Shown here: one piece after another, positions 35,213-46,725 of the stretch | Layout: every line of letters starts with the position of its first letter | Numbering within the stretch: the stretch's first letter is position 1 | Assembly: GCA_017562135.1 (NCBI GenBank) | Contig: QEYB01001642.1 | Coordinates: 372,001 to 436,000 of the forward strand | Length of the DNA: 64,000 nt | Source: Dipylidium caninum | Taxonomy: Eukaryota; Platyhelminthes; Cestoda; Cyclophyllidea; Dipylidiidae | Direction of reading: 5' to 3' | Notes under the pieces: model-generated | Database searches by the model: none | What the model saw: only the letters and a program-made list of their open reading frames with translations | Told to the model about the DNA's origin: nothing | Made by a program: the position numbers and the translations under genes

Positions 35213-38200
35213 GTCTCAACATGATATCGCCCCAACTGAAGGCTATTCAGGTTAGGCGAAAAATGTGTAGCGCATTGAGGGGAAGTTGGTAATGAGTGTT
35301 GTGTAAATTGGGCGTCGATGGCTCCTGTATGTGAAAGTTGGATGACTGCAGTGAGGCGCATTTGTCGCCCTAAGAACGTAGGCATTTGGAGAAGCCGCGT
35401 CGCTACGAGTCGAGTCACTTGTGTTTTCGACTTTACAGTCCGAAGTCGTAGAATTCAACGTCGGTGTGAGCCACTTGGCTTTGGACGAGGAGCGCGAGCG
35501 GTACACGCGCATTCGTGAACACATCGAGTCGTTTATTGCTGCTCTGGGAAAGAATGTAAGCTTATCTTCACTCATGCCTTTGCATGGACACTGGAGACTA
35601 ACAACTTTGCTCCCTTTAGAAAACCACTGCTGGCAAGTTCGAGTCGGAAAATGCGCAGAGACTTTTGGTATGCCAGTTGCCTGTTAAAATAATAATAATG
35701 CACGCCTGATTATAGAAAATTGCCGCTGCCAATACCGAAACTCTGCGATATCTCGAGTCCATCTCCTGCCTCGAGAACATATTCTCGGTAAGCTTCTCTT
35801 GAGCCACGTTTGAAATGCATTTGGTTCGGGGATAAACACTCCGCGAGTACCCGCCTTCGGCAAGTCGTCTCCCACCAGCCGACTCGGCTGGGTCGAAATT
35901 AATGCGTGGACAGAGCTATTTTAACGAGCTGCGTCTCTCGACTGTTCCGAACTGGTGAAAGGACCTAGCTCCTTGTATAGCGGCATCTAATAACTTTGAA
36001 AGTATCGTAGCCATTAAAATCGTCCTCTTATGTTTCCCTTTAACGCACCCTGCTCCCTTGATGTTAAACACAATCTTTTTCACTTTCACGCTAGGACGTC
36101 ACCAAAGCTGCAACGGTTACAGCCGTCGGGCTGAGCGGCAGGGACGGTGTCTCGCAGCGTGTTCTCTCCTCACGGGTAAGTGGTGCTCCCAGGCAAGGAA
36201 GAAACACGAGGGCTTGAGATGCACACTACTGGAATGCACGGTCTTTGAATGTTCCGTTGAGGCGCAGATGAATGCATCAAATGCGTGCCTGAATTTATAG
36301 CCAGCATTCAGGAGACACTCAAGCAGCACCTGACCGCGTTTCGCAGCCAGGTGTCCGCGGTCTGTGGACGCTCACCGCCCATGGACGCAAAGGCCCGGGG
36401 GCCTAAGGCGCCTGAACGCGGGACGTCGTTTTGGGGCGCTATTGCGCGACTGTCTGAAGCATTGGTTGCCTCCGCAGACAAATCAAATTATTAAACATGC
36501 ATCACCTACCTACCTACCTCATCTCCTAGTTTCTCACCGACAACGTGAAACAATGCTGGGACTACACTGCTCAACTGTCGAATCTCGCGGCTATCCATTT
36601 AAAATCAGCAGCAAATTTTCACATAGTAAGTCACCTTAAGTTCGTCTTCTAGCTTTCACTTCGTTTAGTTTAATCATGAAGTCAACGAGGTGTGCGCTTG
36701 TGCCAATCAACTGAAAACCATCGCGAAAAATCAACTGGAGGCCTTCTCACCCGACGGGCGCATCGGTGAGGCATCCAGTCTCAGTAATGAATTGGAAGTA
36801 AGTCCGGACAAAATGTGACTTATGTAATAAGGGGAACACCGGGCATTCTGAACTCTCTTATCAACGGGATGTCAGGCCTTTGTCTACTCATTCTCCACTG
36901 GAACCTTTCTAGGCAGATAGATGAAACTGGACTTCTCTAAAAGATTTTTGCACGACGTCAAGTAACTCTCGATGTCATCTGTCCCACCATTCTTAGAAAC
37001 TTGCTCACTTTGAGAGCAATCTCGACTTAATGAAGATAACTGGATGTTTTAAACGTTGAGTTTTTCTAGTAAATATCAAACTATTAAACGGAAAGGCACC
37101 AAAAGTCGTGTTGTGGACAGAGTAAATTGATGAGTTAATTTTGCGATGAGGACTTTCAATTTCGTTGGCATTGGCAAACAGGCGAAAGTTGCGATGGTGC
37201 AGAGTAAATATGGGGACCATTTTATCGTAGCGATGTATAAAGCCGACTTCACACCGCAGGTGCAACCATCCTCTACCGAACTGGAGAATAGGACTGTACA
37301 AAGTGCCCTATAACTTAATACTGGTCACCATTTTCCTCCACTCTCTTGTCCTTTTCCAACTATCTTTCATGCGCAGGAAAGACTGAATGCTTTCCAAAAC
37401 CTGGCAGATCGTGCTCGAAAACTTGCGTCGGAGGCGCCGTCTATTCTGCCAGTGCAGAATCGCCTTCTTGAGGTGCGCAATGGTGTGGCCAAGGGCGTTG
37501 AGTTCAGTGGCAGACCTACGGTGCAACTCCTCATAGACTACGTCGGAAGCAACTTTAGCGTGAGAAAGGGTGATTCACTGCCCCTAGTTGACACCACCGA
37601 AAATCCCTACTTGTGGAAAGTAATGACGACAAGTGGACCGCAGTACGTCCCCTCCATCGCCTGCGTCGTCGCCTCCGCCAACGACGAGCTGATGCACGAC
37701 ACTATCGGTGAGTTTACCGCTCTATCCTCCGGAAAGCCAGGTGGAGAAGGGATTTTATGACCGCTGGCGTGCTAGCACAGGCACTCCCTGTGGGCACGGA
37801 CTCGAGAAATACGCCCGACAGCATCGGCCGTAGACGCAATCAGGTGGTTATCACCGGGGTGTTTGGGACTTGACTGTCGACAAAGTAGGAGAGTAGAAGA
37901 CACCAACATGGCAGTCAAATGTCACCCTAATTGTGTCTGACAGACTCGAGTTAGACAGGGACATCAAAATTCGCGCATGCTTCTAGCCCGTGTCAAGTCG
38001 TAAAACTAAGTCATTACTCAGGCGGTCCCGGCGCATCACATAACTTACGTCAGTTCCCCATTGTAACAATCATTCTGTCAACTTCCGAGAAAATCGCAGA
38101 GCCATCGGGGGACAAATGACTATGTTGTGGTCATCAATCCCTTTTGCTCGGGGTAAACGCTCACAACACATGTCTGTAAACCAGCAAGGTGCTCTCTGAG

Positions 38201-41200
38201 ACTTTCGAGCGCGAACGAAAGGTTGGACAGGAGCAGACTCCAGAGACTACGAATAGAGGTTTTTGACGCTGAATCACCACCTCCACACTGTCAGGTCTTC
38301 CGCGACTTGGAGGGAAATTCATTAAAATTTGACATTATGCCGAGTGGAAGTAAGTTCTAAACCCAGTTATTTGTGGGCTCTGGGTTTCTATGCCTCTGCT
38401 GGTCCAACTGCATGTTTGGAAGACTGGCGGGTCGAAGAGACATATCAGAAGTGAGCCTTCTGCGGTACATATGAGAGTCTGTTTGACACATACTTAAGTC
38501 GCTGTTGACCGTGAGCAGCACGAGTGATCATGGAAGTTAAGTGATAGAAACCCTCCTTTCCGCTGTCCATTTACTTTGATTTGGCTGGTGACACATCGGA
38601 TGTGCACTGAGAACGTGGTGAAGTAAAAGTTGCTCCCGGGTGTGAGTGTGTCGAGTCTGTTCACTTCCAAAGACGAGTTGGATTTAGTAACTTTGTCGTA
38701 ATCGCTGGCGTTGGGGGATTTGGTCACTTCTCACGTAACCTATTATTTTTCAGGACACTGGCGACTGTAAAGGAGGCTTGGGCCGAATCGCTGGAAAATT
38801 ATAGACGACAACTTGCCGCATACTATGGCAAGTATCTCCGGGGCGTCGGACAACGCGGGGTTAGTTCACACTTTCTGTCCACTCGCGCAAGCATTCGTTA
38901 CTACTTCAAGCCTACTCATGGCCGCTTGTTGTCAAGGTTTTTCAAACCCCCGATTTACGTGAGAAGAAACGCTTTCTCGAGGATTTGGACAGACTCCTCG
39001 TACAGCCGGGGGCCGACGAAGGTCGCCTAGCAGGCATCATGGAGGTCCTCTCAGGAAGAACAGGTGGGGGTTCGTGTGCTCGTACATCAATACAATCGTT
39101 AATACATTTATAAGATGGAGTTGAAAGATATCCTATGGTACAGTGCTAGAGCGAATAGACAGTAAGCAGTCTTCACTGTGGAAAATTTAATACTATTTTA
39201 TCCCATATAGCCCAAATTGGTAAGGACAACGTCGCATTCGACGACAAATTTGAATAGGTTACGCATATTCAAAATTGAAAAAATCCTCCGTGCTTGTGTC
39301 CACTACATGATAGAACAGTCACACCACCAACACGGCCGAACCAACAGTCAAGGTGTACGAGCCAGTACTAGTGTGATGAAATCACACACAGGCTGCACCT
39401 TCGCGTGGTCCTTTCAAACTCTTGGAGGACAGTCAGTCCGGGTTAGTGGATAAGGGCACTCACGGCGAAGTTATAGGGCACTACTGACTGGGAGTCAACT
39501 TGAGTTTCGCCTGTTTCTTAAAATATAAGTCCATGAATCGACACCAACACCTACACTAACCGTCAGACATGAATGCCATTCCCGCATTCCTTGTGTAGCC
39601 CCGAGACCCGAACAAGCAAGTGAGGTTTGGAGCCGATCCGACTTGAGTCTCCTTCGTAAGCCATTGACAATGCTGGATGAACACAGAGAGGCTCTCCGGA
39701 GAGTAGGCGAAAATGTTGACTCCTACACGGCTCGCATGAGGGAGTACTTGACAGCCGTCAACTCTGAGGCTCGCGGACTGCAAGCTCAGTTGGAGAGCCT
39801 GAGGTGCTGCTCATCATCCCAAAATTAAAAGTGTGCTTTTTTATAGCTGTTGTCTTAGTAATTTATTTTAAATTAAAGATTGACACATGAGCGCAATCGG
39901 ACAGAACTTAACGAACTGTACGATCGCGTGCACAACTGGAAGACGGTATACAATGGGACCATCGATGCGCCTCCTGGTGAAATTGGTCGTCTTATTATTT
40001 CCACAGCGTCGTCAAGTTCTGGAGTTTTCTCAGATGAGCTTGGCGCCATTCCGCTGCCTCCATCGCCAATCGGACGCATCACACCTACGGAGCTTGCCAC
40101 ATCTCAGGAGGAGGAGGAAGATACGTCAATGACGATTCACGACAGGCCTCAACACAGGAGTTCAAAAATACATGGAGCAGTCTTGCGGGATAAAGACCAG
40201 ACTCGTACTGAGAAGTCGAAGGTGTTCACTGGCGGCGCCAGCCTGCATCCAAGGCAAATACAAGCCAGCCTCAATGTGAAGCAAGTTGATGTACAAAAGT
40301 CGAAGATAGTTCGCGATGTTGGGACCCAGACCCCGTACCGTCGTGCCATTCGAGACACCCAAACGGAGCTGAGCGGAGATCTCGTCAATTGTAGATTTGC
40401 AGGCACTCAGAGCAAGCTTATGCGCGTGGATACTATGACGCAGATCGGCTGGTTTAAAGCACAAAAAGGACAACAAGTTGATGGCTCTGTCATATCGGCG
40501 ACAATGGAGGCTGTTGAGCCCACTCCGTCTGTCGCCTCTGCGACGGCAGGGGCAGTGCGCAAAAAGGCGCAGGAAACGTACGCCTCATTGGAGACTGATG
40601 CTCCAGGGATTATTTCGGCAACGTTTGACGGGCATGTCTCAACTGGGAGAGCTGGATTGGAAGCAGTAAAGAAAGGTCGCGATATCGTCACACAAATAAA
40701 CTCATCGCTGATGTCGCCAGATTTTAGAAGTCAACAAATTATGGAAGATCGGGCTCATATTCCCGTTAACAGAAAAAGTAATGGGGAAAATCGGGGAAAA
40801 ACAGGGCTTAGGGACATAGAAACCAGTAAGAACACTTTTCAATGTGAAGCAAACGCCATCGGGCAGATCTGCCCGGAAGGCGGTCTGCAGGTTAGTAGAC
40901 CAGGTCTAGTCGAGGGAACCATAGACAACGCGTGTGGGGGAGCAAAAATTTCTGCCCACTGTGCGTGTATGAAGAAGGCCCAGCGGGGCTTGTGGCTACC
41001 GAACAAAGGGTCACCAGACCGTCGCCCTTGCGCTCTCCTCCAGCCACTGTCGTTCCACTTTACTCGACCTTGTTATGCACTATGCGAAACTCCAAAGCGG
41101 AATCAATGGACTTCTTCTCTTCACGCCAAACAGACGGTGAGTTGTCAAGTGGGCACCAAGCTTGTACCACGAAAAGTTGAAGTCGCAGCGGTGAGTATTC

Positions 41201-44200
41201 AGCTGGACGATAAGATGGCAGCTAAGAGATTTAAACTTCCCATGAACTCTCTTCTCTGTCCGGCATCGGTGGAATGTTATCCCGAGTTAGTTGAAGACGG
41301 AGGAATTCAAATTGTTGACTTGAAAAAAGTCGGCGTTGTGAGTATCCAGGCAGAAGGAAAGACCTTCAGTGCAGGGGTTCAGACAGACAAAGAGAAGTAT
41401 GCGTTACCAAACCGCCACACGACTGCGCGTGACGTTTGTGTGCTTGAATTTGGCACATCAGACCCAAAAATTAGTCACGGAAGTGTCCACTTCTCCAAAA
41501 GGTCTACAGAAAGTGGTGAAGGGGCACTACGAATACTCGCGAGTGCAGAATGCCAATTCGTAGTTAACGGCCTGCAACACCCTGACACCGATGTGCCAAA
41601 TGGAGTTAGAATGAATATGGAAAGGAATACAACCACCTGTCCCACTTGTCGGTGTCAAATGGAGATCTCGACGTCGAGCCTAAAGAAAGTACTGCCAGGG
41701 TCCGTGAAGTCGACGCAGGTGGGCACCGTCCTGACTCCCATCAGAGTGCGCCTCATCGGCGTCGGTGCGAAGCCTACTAGTGCCCCGAAAATTCGGGATT
41801 TCTGTAGTAAAGTACAAGAAATAGTCTGTCCCTCAACTGTCGAACTGGTCTCTTCTCTTACCGAAGATTATGGCATTACGGTGAAAAATATTTGTGACGT
41901 TGAAGCTGTGAATATCTTAGGGGAGGGAACTTCGTTCTGTGCTACTGTGTGCAACCAAGACCCGGGTGTTGCGGGTGGACAAAATTCAACGTTAAACCAA
42001 GGAAAGGTTAATGCGTCTAAGAAGGGTTTGTTGACGACTGGGACATCGGCGGCAGTCAAAAAGCCAGAAACCATCGATGTCAGCAATCAACCACTTTTGA
42101 GGCAGACTAAATTTGAGATAACCGCCTTGAAACACGGTGAGCCTTGCAGCCTTTGCCAGGGGACTGGGAGGAGTGTCGCCTGCACATCTACTATCAACCA
42201 ACGGCCTTTCGTTCATGAGGAGTTCAAAAGAGCCAAAGTGGCAAACGCCGAATGCCAGGTGGGAACCACTCTGCGGCCCACCCGAGTTCATTTGGCCAAC
42301 GTGCAAATCCAGCCAGGCACAGCCGAACTCGCCAGGCAAGTGGGGGTGACTCCCAATGCGATTATTTTCCCCTCAAATATTGAATTAAAGACGGAGTTGG
42401 CCGAGCAAACGGGTATCAGCGTCATGGGTGTGCAGGATGTCGGGAGCATGGAACTTGTTGCGGGAATGTCAGTTCTTGAGACTAGTTTCCGCAGTCGAGC
42501 TGCCAGGCTGGGGGACGAAAGCATTCCAGGCAATAGGAAGTCCATGACCGACATGAGCATCGCCTGTGGAAAAGTGGGCTTCACCCTGGGGCAAGCACAA
42601 ATGCACAAGGCGAAGTCGGATTCAAAACCAAGTACGGAAACATTTACTCTGCAAAGTGTGGGATGTGGATTCTCAATAAAGGATACGAGCATAGGAACAG
42701 TTTGTAAAAATTGCTGCGGCAGTGGAAGGGTCGAAAGCTCTGCGACAGCCCTCAATGAACACGGAAGCACAGCGATAGACTTTAGTAGGAAACCATCATT
42801 CATCCATAAGAGAACAAGCACGCCAATTTCAAAATCGGTGGAATGCCAGGTCGGTATAGTACTGCGACCATCGTGCATCGAAATAGGCAACTTGAGCGTG
42901 AGACCCCGCAACCGGATGATAGCCGAACACTTGGGCGTGGAGATGGACTCAATTCTCTGCCCAGCCAAGGTCAACATGATCGTGGAGATACGAGAGGCGC
43001 CAGGGGTGGAAGTTGACAACGTAAAGGATTCAGCCCGCACAACAGTTCAGGCAGGCAACATTTTCGTCGACGCAGATGTCATTACTCGACAGCCTGTGAG
43101 GCCATCTGCCTTCTTGGTCACCCAGAAAAAGCCGCACCTAGTGGTGAATATTAAAGGACCCCGGTCTGGACTGACGATTGGAGAAAGTTCGGTCCAAGAA
43201 CCAGCAAGGAGTACTGTCACCTCCGGCGATAGTTTCACCTTAAGCGACATTGGTTGTGAAGTTGTGCTCCAAAATCCCACCATTAGAAGCGTGTGCATGT
43301 CATGTCAGGGTAGTGGCAGGATGGAAACCACCTCCAAGGCATCCGCAACGGGAGTCTTGGAAACACAAAGTAGTGAAACTTCGCAACAGTACAGTACGCT
43401 GGTACCAGCCACAATGACGACCAGGCCAGCCACCTTGGAATCTAAATCCTGCCAAGTTGGGACCATCCTCACTCCTACTTGTGTAAACGTGAGCGATTTT
43501 AGAATGTATCCCAGGAGCACAACAGCGGCAGTATCCTCTGGCACCATAGTTTATCCTGCAACTGTTGAAGTTGAAAGTAAGCTCACCGAAAACTCAGGCA
43601 TACACATAACGGAAGTGGCAACTATGGACTCTGTGAACGTTCGTCTGGGCTCAAAATCGTACGTTGGGAACTCACAGCAAAGGTTATTACCGAAAGCAGA
43701 ATCGTGTGTGCTAGAAGTTAGGTCATCCCACCCTGAAGCAATTCATGGCGAACTCTCAAACACCCGGCCGGTGATAGGAACACTTTCGTCGACCGGAAAA
43801 TTCCTTCTTCGGAACATCGGTTGTGAATTCAGGCTCAGAGAGGCCACCGCGACCACTTCAAAGTACGCACAACCCCAGGTCAGCGGTTTCCAATCGCCGA
43901 GGACGGCCTCACATCCATTTAAGAGTATCGTTGAGAGCCATGGAAGAAACGCCTCCTGCCAGGTTGGGCTCGCGCTGATTCCAACTACAGTCCAAGTTGC
44001 AGATATGTCTGTGAGCGCCAGCACACAGCGTGTGGCGGCTAGCCTCGGACTCAAAGCGGACGCCCTCATTTGTCCATCGACAGTTGAACTCGAGGCGAGA
44101 CTAACTGAGGATGTTGGAGTAACAGTAACTGACATTCGCGACGTGAAAGAAGTTGGCATTAAAGTTGGAGATAAGAAAGGCATGCTAAACGTCACAAGAC

Positions 44201-45141
44201 ACGAAATGAACGTTACACCGAGGACTGAGGAGCCTCCTTGCCTGATCTTCATTTCTCATCCTCCGTCAGATTTCCGCGACACCCGACCAACCAATCAGGC
44301 ACAAAAGCGTGTTGATCAAACCTGTAGATGCACCTTCAAGATAAGAGAAGGAAGCGAGTTGGCGAATGCAGCAGCACCATTAAGACCAGGTCTTTCACAA
44401 AAAGGGTTAATCCAAGAAAATGCCAGTTGTCAAGTAGGCCTAACAATGGTTCCAAGCAAAGTAAATGTCTCTTCAACTGAACTAATCGCGGAGGAGGCTA
44501 GTGCCCATGCCATTGGCCTCTCAATTCCATCAACACTGCAACTGACTACGTGTGAACTTGAACCACGCATCTCAGAGAGGTCGGGCGTCGCTGTTGGTCA
44601 AATGGATGCAGTAGAGCATCTCCGGCTGCAAATAGGAAGCGACACGTACGACGCCGCCGTCTTAGTGGATGGTTCAACGGTAAAGAAAGCCGAAAAACCG
44701 CGAACTTGGGGCTCAGGGTCCCATATCACCAGCAGCATTGGCTCCCCAAGAGCCAAATCCCCCTTCCACTCGTCAGTTCATCTCCCAGACACCGGCATCG
44801 CGAATGTCGCTGGACCATATCTAGTGAGGTTGAGAGAGGGTGCGACACAGAGACAAAGCACCCTGGAGGTGGGCAGCCTCACCCTGGGGGGAAGGAAGTT
44901 GCAATTGCAAGTGGAAGCCGATTTGCGAGGCAAGTTTACTACACAGACAGCTCAAGTTCCCAAGGTCAATGGAAACAAATTCACCGGTTATCTGGACGCC
45001 TTGAAGCCTTTACGCTCACCGAAAGAAAGCGGGGACAATGTGCTGGTCCGAAGACCAAACTCGCGGCTTTGCGATGTCGCTTGCGAGGCCCTAATTAAGC
45101 CTGAAACAATGGAGAAACGTTTACAAACTATTTTTAATTAA
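35213..45141 (+). CDS. Plakin-like protein: spectrin-type helices, plakin SH3, then a giant exon with seven novel repeats (5' end incomplete)
   Basis: Exons in phase: 35213-35250, 35439-35555, 35620-35667, 35716-35787, 36095-36146, 36301-36350, 36530-36625, 36669-36797, 37377-37707, 38185-38221, 38754-38859, 38937-39063, an optional 9-nt exon 39211-39219, 39599-39803 and 39879-45141. They encode more than 2200 residues. The first 450 are helical, spectrin-repeat-like. Within 37377-37707 lies an SH3-like unit (VQLLIDYVGSNFSVRKGD ... YVPSIACVV) resembling the SH3 embedded in the plakin domain of desmoplakin and plectin. Plakins link cytoskeletal filaments to junctions. The 1753-codon last exon lacks recognisable plakin repeats and instead carries seven CQVG modules. 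Doubts: the 36146 donor was chosen because the stronger donor after 36175 breaks phase with the next exon; exons upstream of 35213 were not settled. TAA at 45139-45141. Confidence 0.72.
36505..36519. repeat. CCTA microsatellite in an intron
   Basis: About four tandem cctac/tacc units just before the acceptor at 36528-36529 of the plakin-like gene. The tract may double as its pyrimidine-rich splice signal. Confidence 0.6.
41137..44660 (+). repeat. Seven divergent protein-coding repeats (CQVG modules) in the plakin-like gene
   Basis: Unit starts are at 41137, 41710, 42247, 42838, 43444, 43951 and 44422, spaced 573, 537, 591, 606, 507 and 471 nt, always multiples of three. Each opens with a short core such as ECQVGTTLRPTRV, SCQVGTILTPTCV or SCQVGLALIPTTV. 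About 40 residues later comes a second block of the type (I/C)xPSTVEL...LTE..GI.V..(I/V).DV. The linker then often contains a block ending GCEF or GCGF and, in units 2-4, a CxxCxGxGR element. The units are too diverged to be recent duplications. I know of no family with this pattern. Confidence 0.8.
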
Positions 45142-46725
45142 CGTTTTCAACGGGATAACACCGACTCTTGCTCCGCCCTGCAGTAGCATTTTTTCCTTCT
45201 CCAGATAACTGTGACACTTCATTCGATTTATGCTGCAACATCGACTCTTTATCTTTGTAAAGAATTTTTTCCCTTTGCCGATGCCCTGTCGCGCCTGCTT
45301 ATACAATCAGGGGAGTGGCGAGGAGAGGGGGAGAGTAGGCGCCAAAATCTCATGCCCATTAATATAAAAAGTTTTCGGTTGCTAATATGCACCGGGGGCA
45401 ACCATTCGACCGGGTTCTGGATTACGACTGTTTTGCGCTCGGTGGTGCAATGGCTCAGCCTGGTCCTGCAACTCACGTGTATACAAAACAGGCTAGAATA
45501 AGGGGAGTGGAAAACTCACTCTTCATGTTTGCTATTCGAGCAGTAGCAGGGTAGAGCAGAGACGGTAACCCCAAGGGTAGAAATTGAACAGTGATCTGAG
45601 TAAAAAAAAATCAACGTCACCTGAGTTGCGAGATTAGATTACATCGAAATCGGATTAAGGAGTCGTCTGCACAGGTCTCCGACGGGCCCTCGAGATCCAC
45701 TGGCATGAGGGGACGAAAACAGCGGCTTCAGGCAGACAAAATGGGCCTCGCACTCGAGGCGAGGCCTTTTTTATCCAATGCACCTTCGGGTGACGGAATG
45801 CCAAAACTCGACATTGTTGGTAGAACAAACCTCCCCAGAATAATACTGAGGAAAGCATATCAAATTGGATGTGAAATGCAGACAAAAAATGGCCTCCCTC
45901 ATGCACGCCTTGATAATGAGGAGATTAAAGTATCTCGTAGGACTTTATATTAATAACTACATTAAATGGGGAAGAAATTCAAGGTATTTTAAAAATGCAT
46001 TAAAGAACCTGGAGAAAGGCAAATGCAAAATAATCGGAACTATTGCAATCTCCCAACGCCGAGTGCTGTAGCACTTTGGGCAGTCACGTATCCTTTGGTG
46101 TTTTACCGGGTTTGAGCGTCTCTACAACCGGACTCGCCAAATAAACTTCCACAATGGGCCAAATAAAAGGAAAGCTAACTCAATTTGGCTCTACAAGACT
46201 CTAGTAAGCCTTCAATTAGGCGTTTGACACATATAAAAGGGAGTACGGAATTAGCCTTGTTAGGCAGCTGATTAGAGCTAGACAGCACAATTAAAAAGCG
46301 TGAAACAAACCTGTTTTCGGGCTTGGCAGCTCGTTTTACGCCTACCCAACCCTCCACCTGCTTGTGCTGACTTCGACTCAACTGCGGGAGGGAAAGATGT
46401 ACCCCGCAAAGGCTCGATGGTGACTGAAAAGTCAACCCCCACCCAAAGGCGAAGCAAAAGAAGTGAAATAAGCGGTGAAAGAGCTTGGATGATAATGGGA
46501 AGATTTTGAGGTCAAATATTAAACCAGATGATATGTTCGAAAATCAGCAAATTACCCTGGTTGTCAATAAATCCCGGGGTAAAAAGGAAATGTCAACCTG
46601 GCCAAAATGGTGAAAACCCACTCAACCTGCTTAGACGTCGGTTTGGGGGGTTTCGATCAATTGATTCAAACCTCGTGGTTCTCCTCCTCGACGCCCACTG
46701 CGCCGAAATGCCATAAGACTCAGTT
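45142..46725. other. Interval between the plakin-like gene and the transporter
   Basis: No supported gene. An AATAAA occurs near 46139, almost 1 kb past the plakin-like stop; whether it serves that gene is unknown. Overlapping short frames at 45211-45501, 45705-45953 and 46300-46509 show no domain. The 5'UTR and promoter of the transporter should lie at the right end. Confidence 0.4.

Noticed and set aside
38295..38349. Possible exon of the plakin-like gene
   Set aside because: It has AG and GT borders and an open frame, but adds one base of phase and meets a stop in the register its neighbours require.
42288..43040. Minus-strand frame of 250 codons
   Set aside because: Antisense to the repeat-coding exon; its peptide mirrors codon bias of the opposite strand.
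41137..44660. Tandem array considered as satellite DNA or CRISPR-like
   Set aside because: Spacing varies but is always a multiple of three, the similarity is at protein level, and the array lies inside one open frame; it is a coding repeat.
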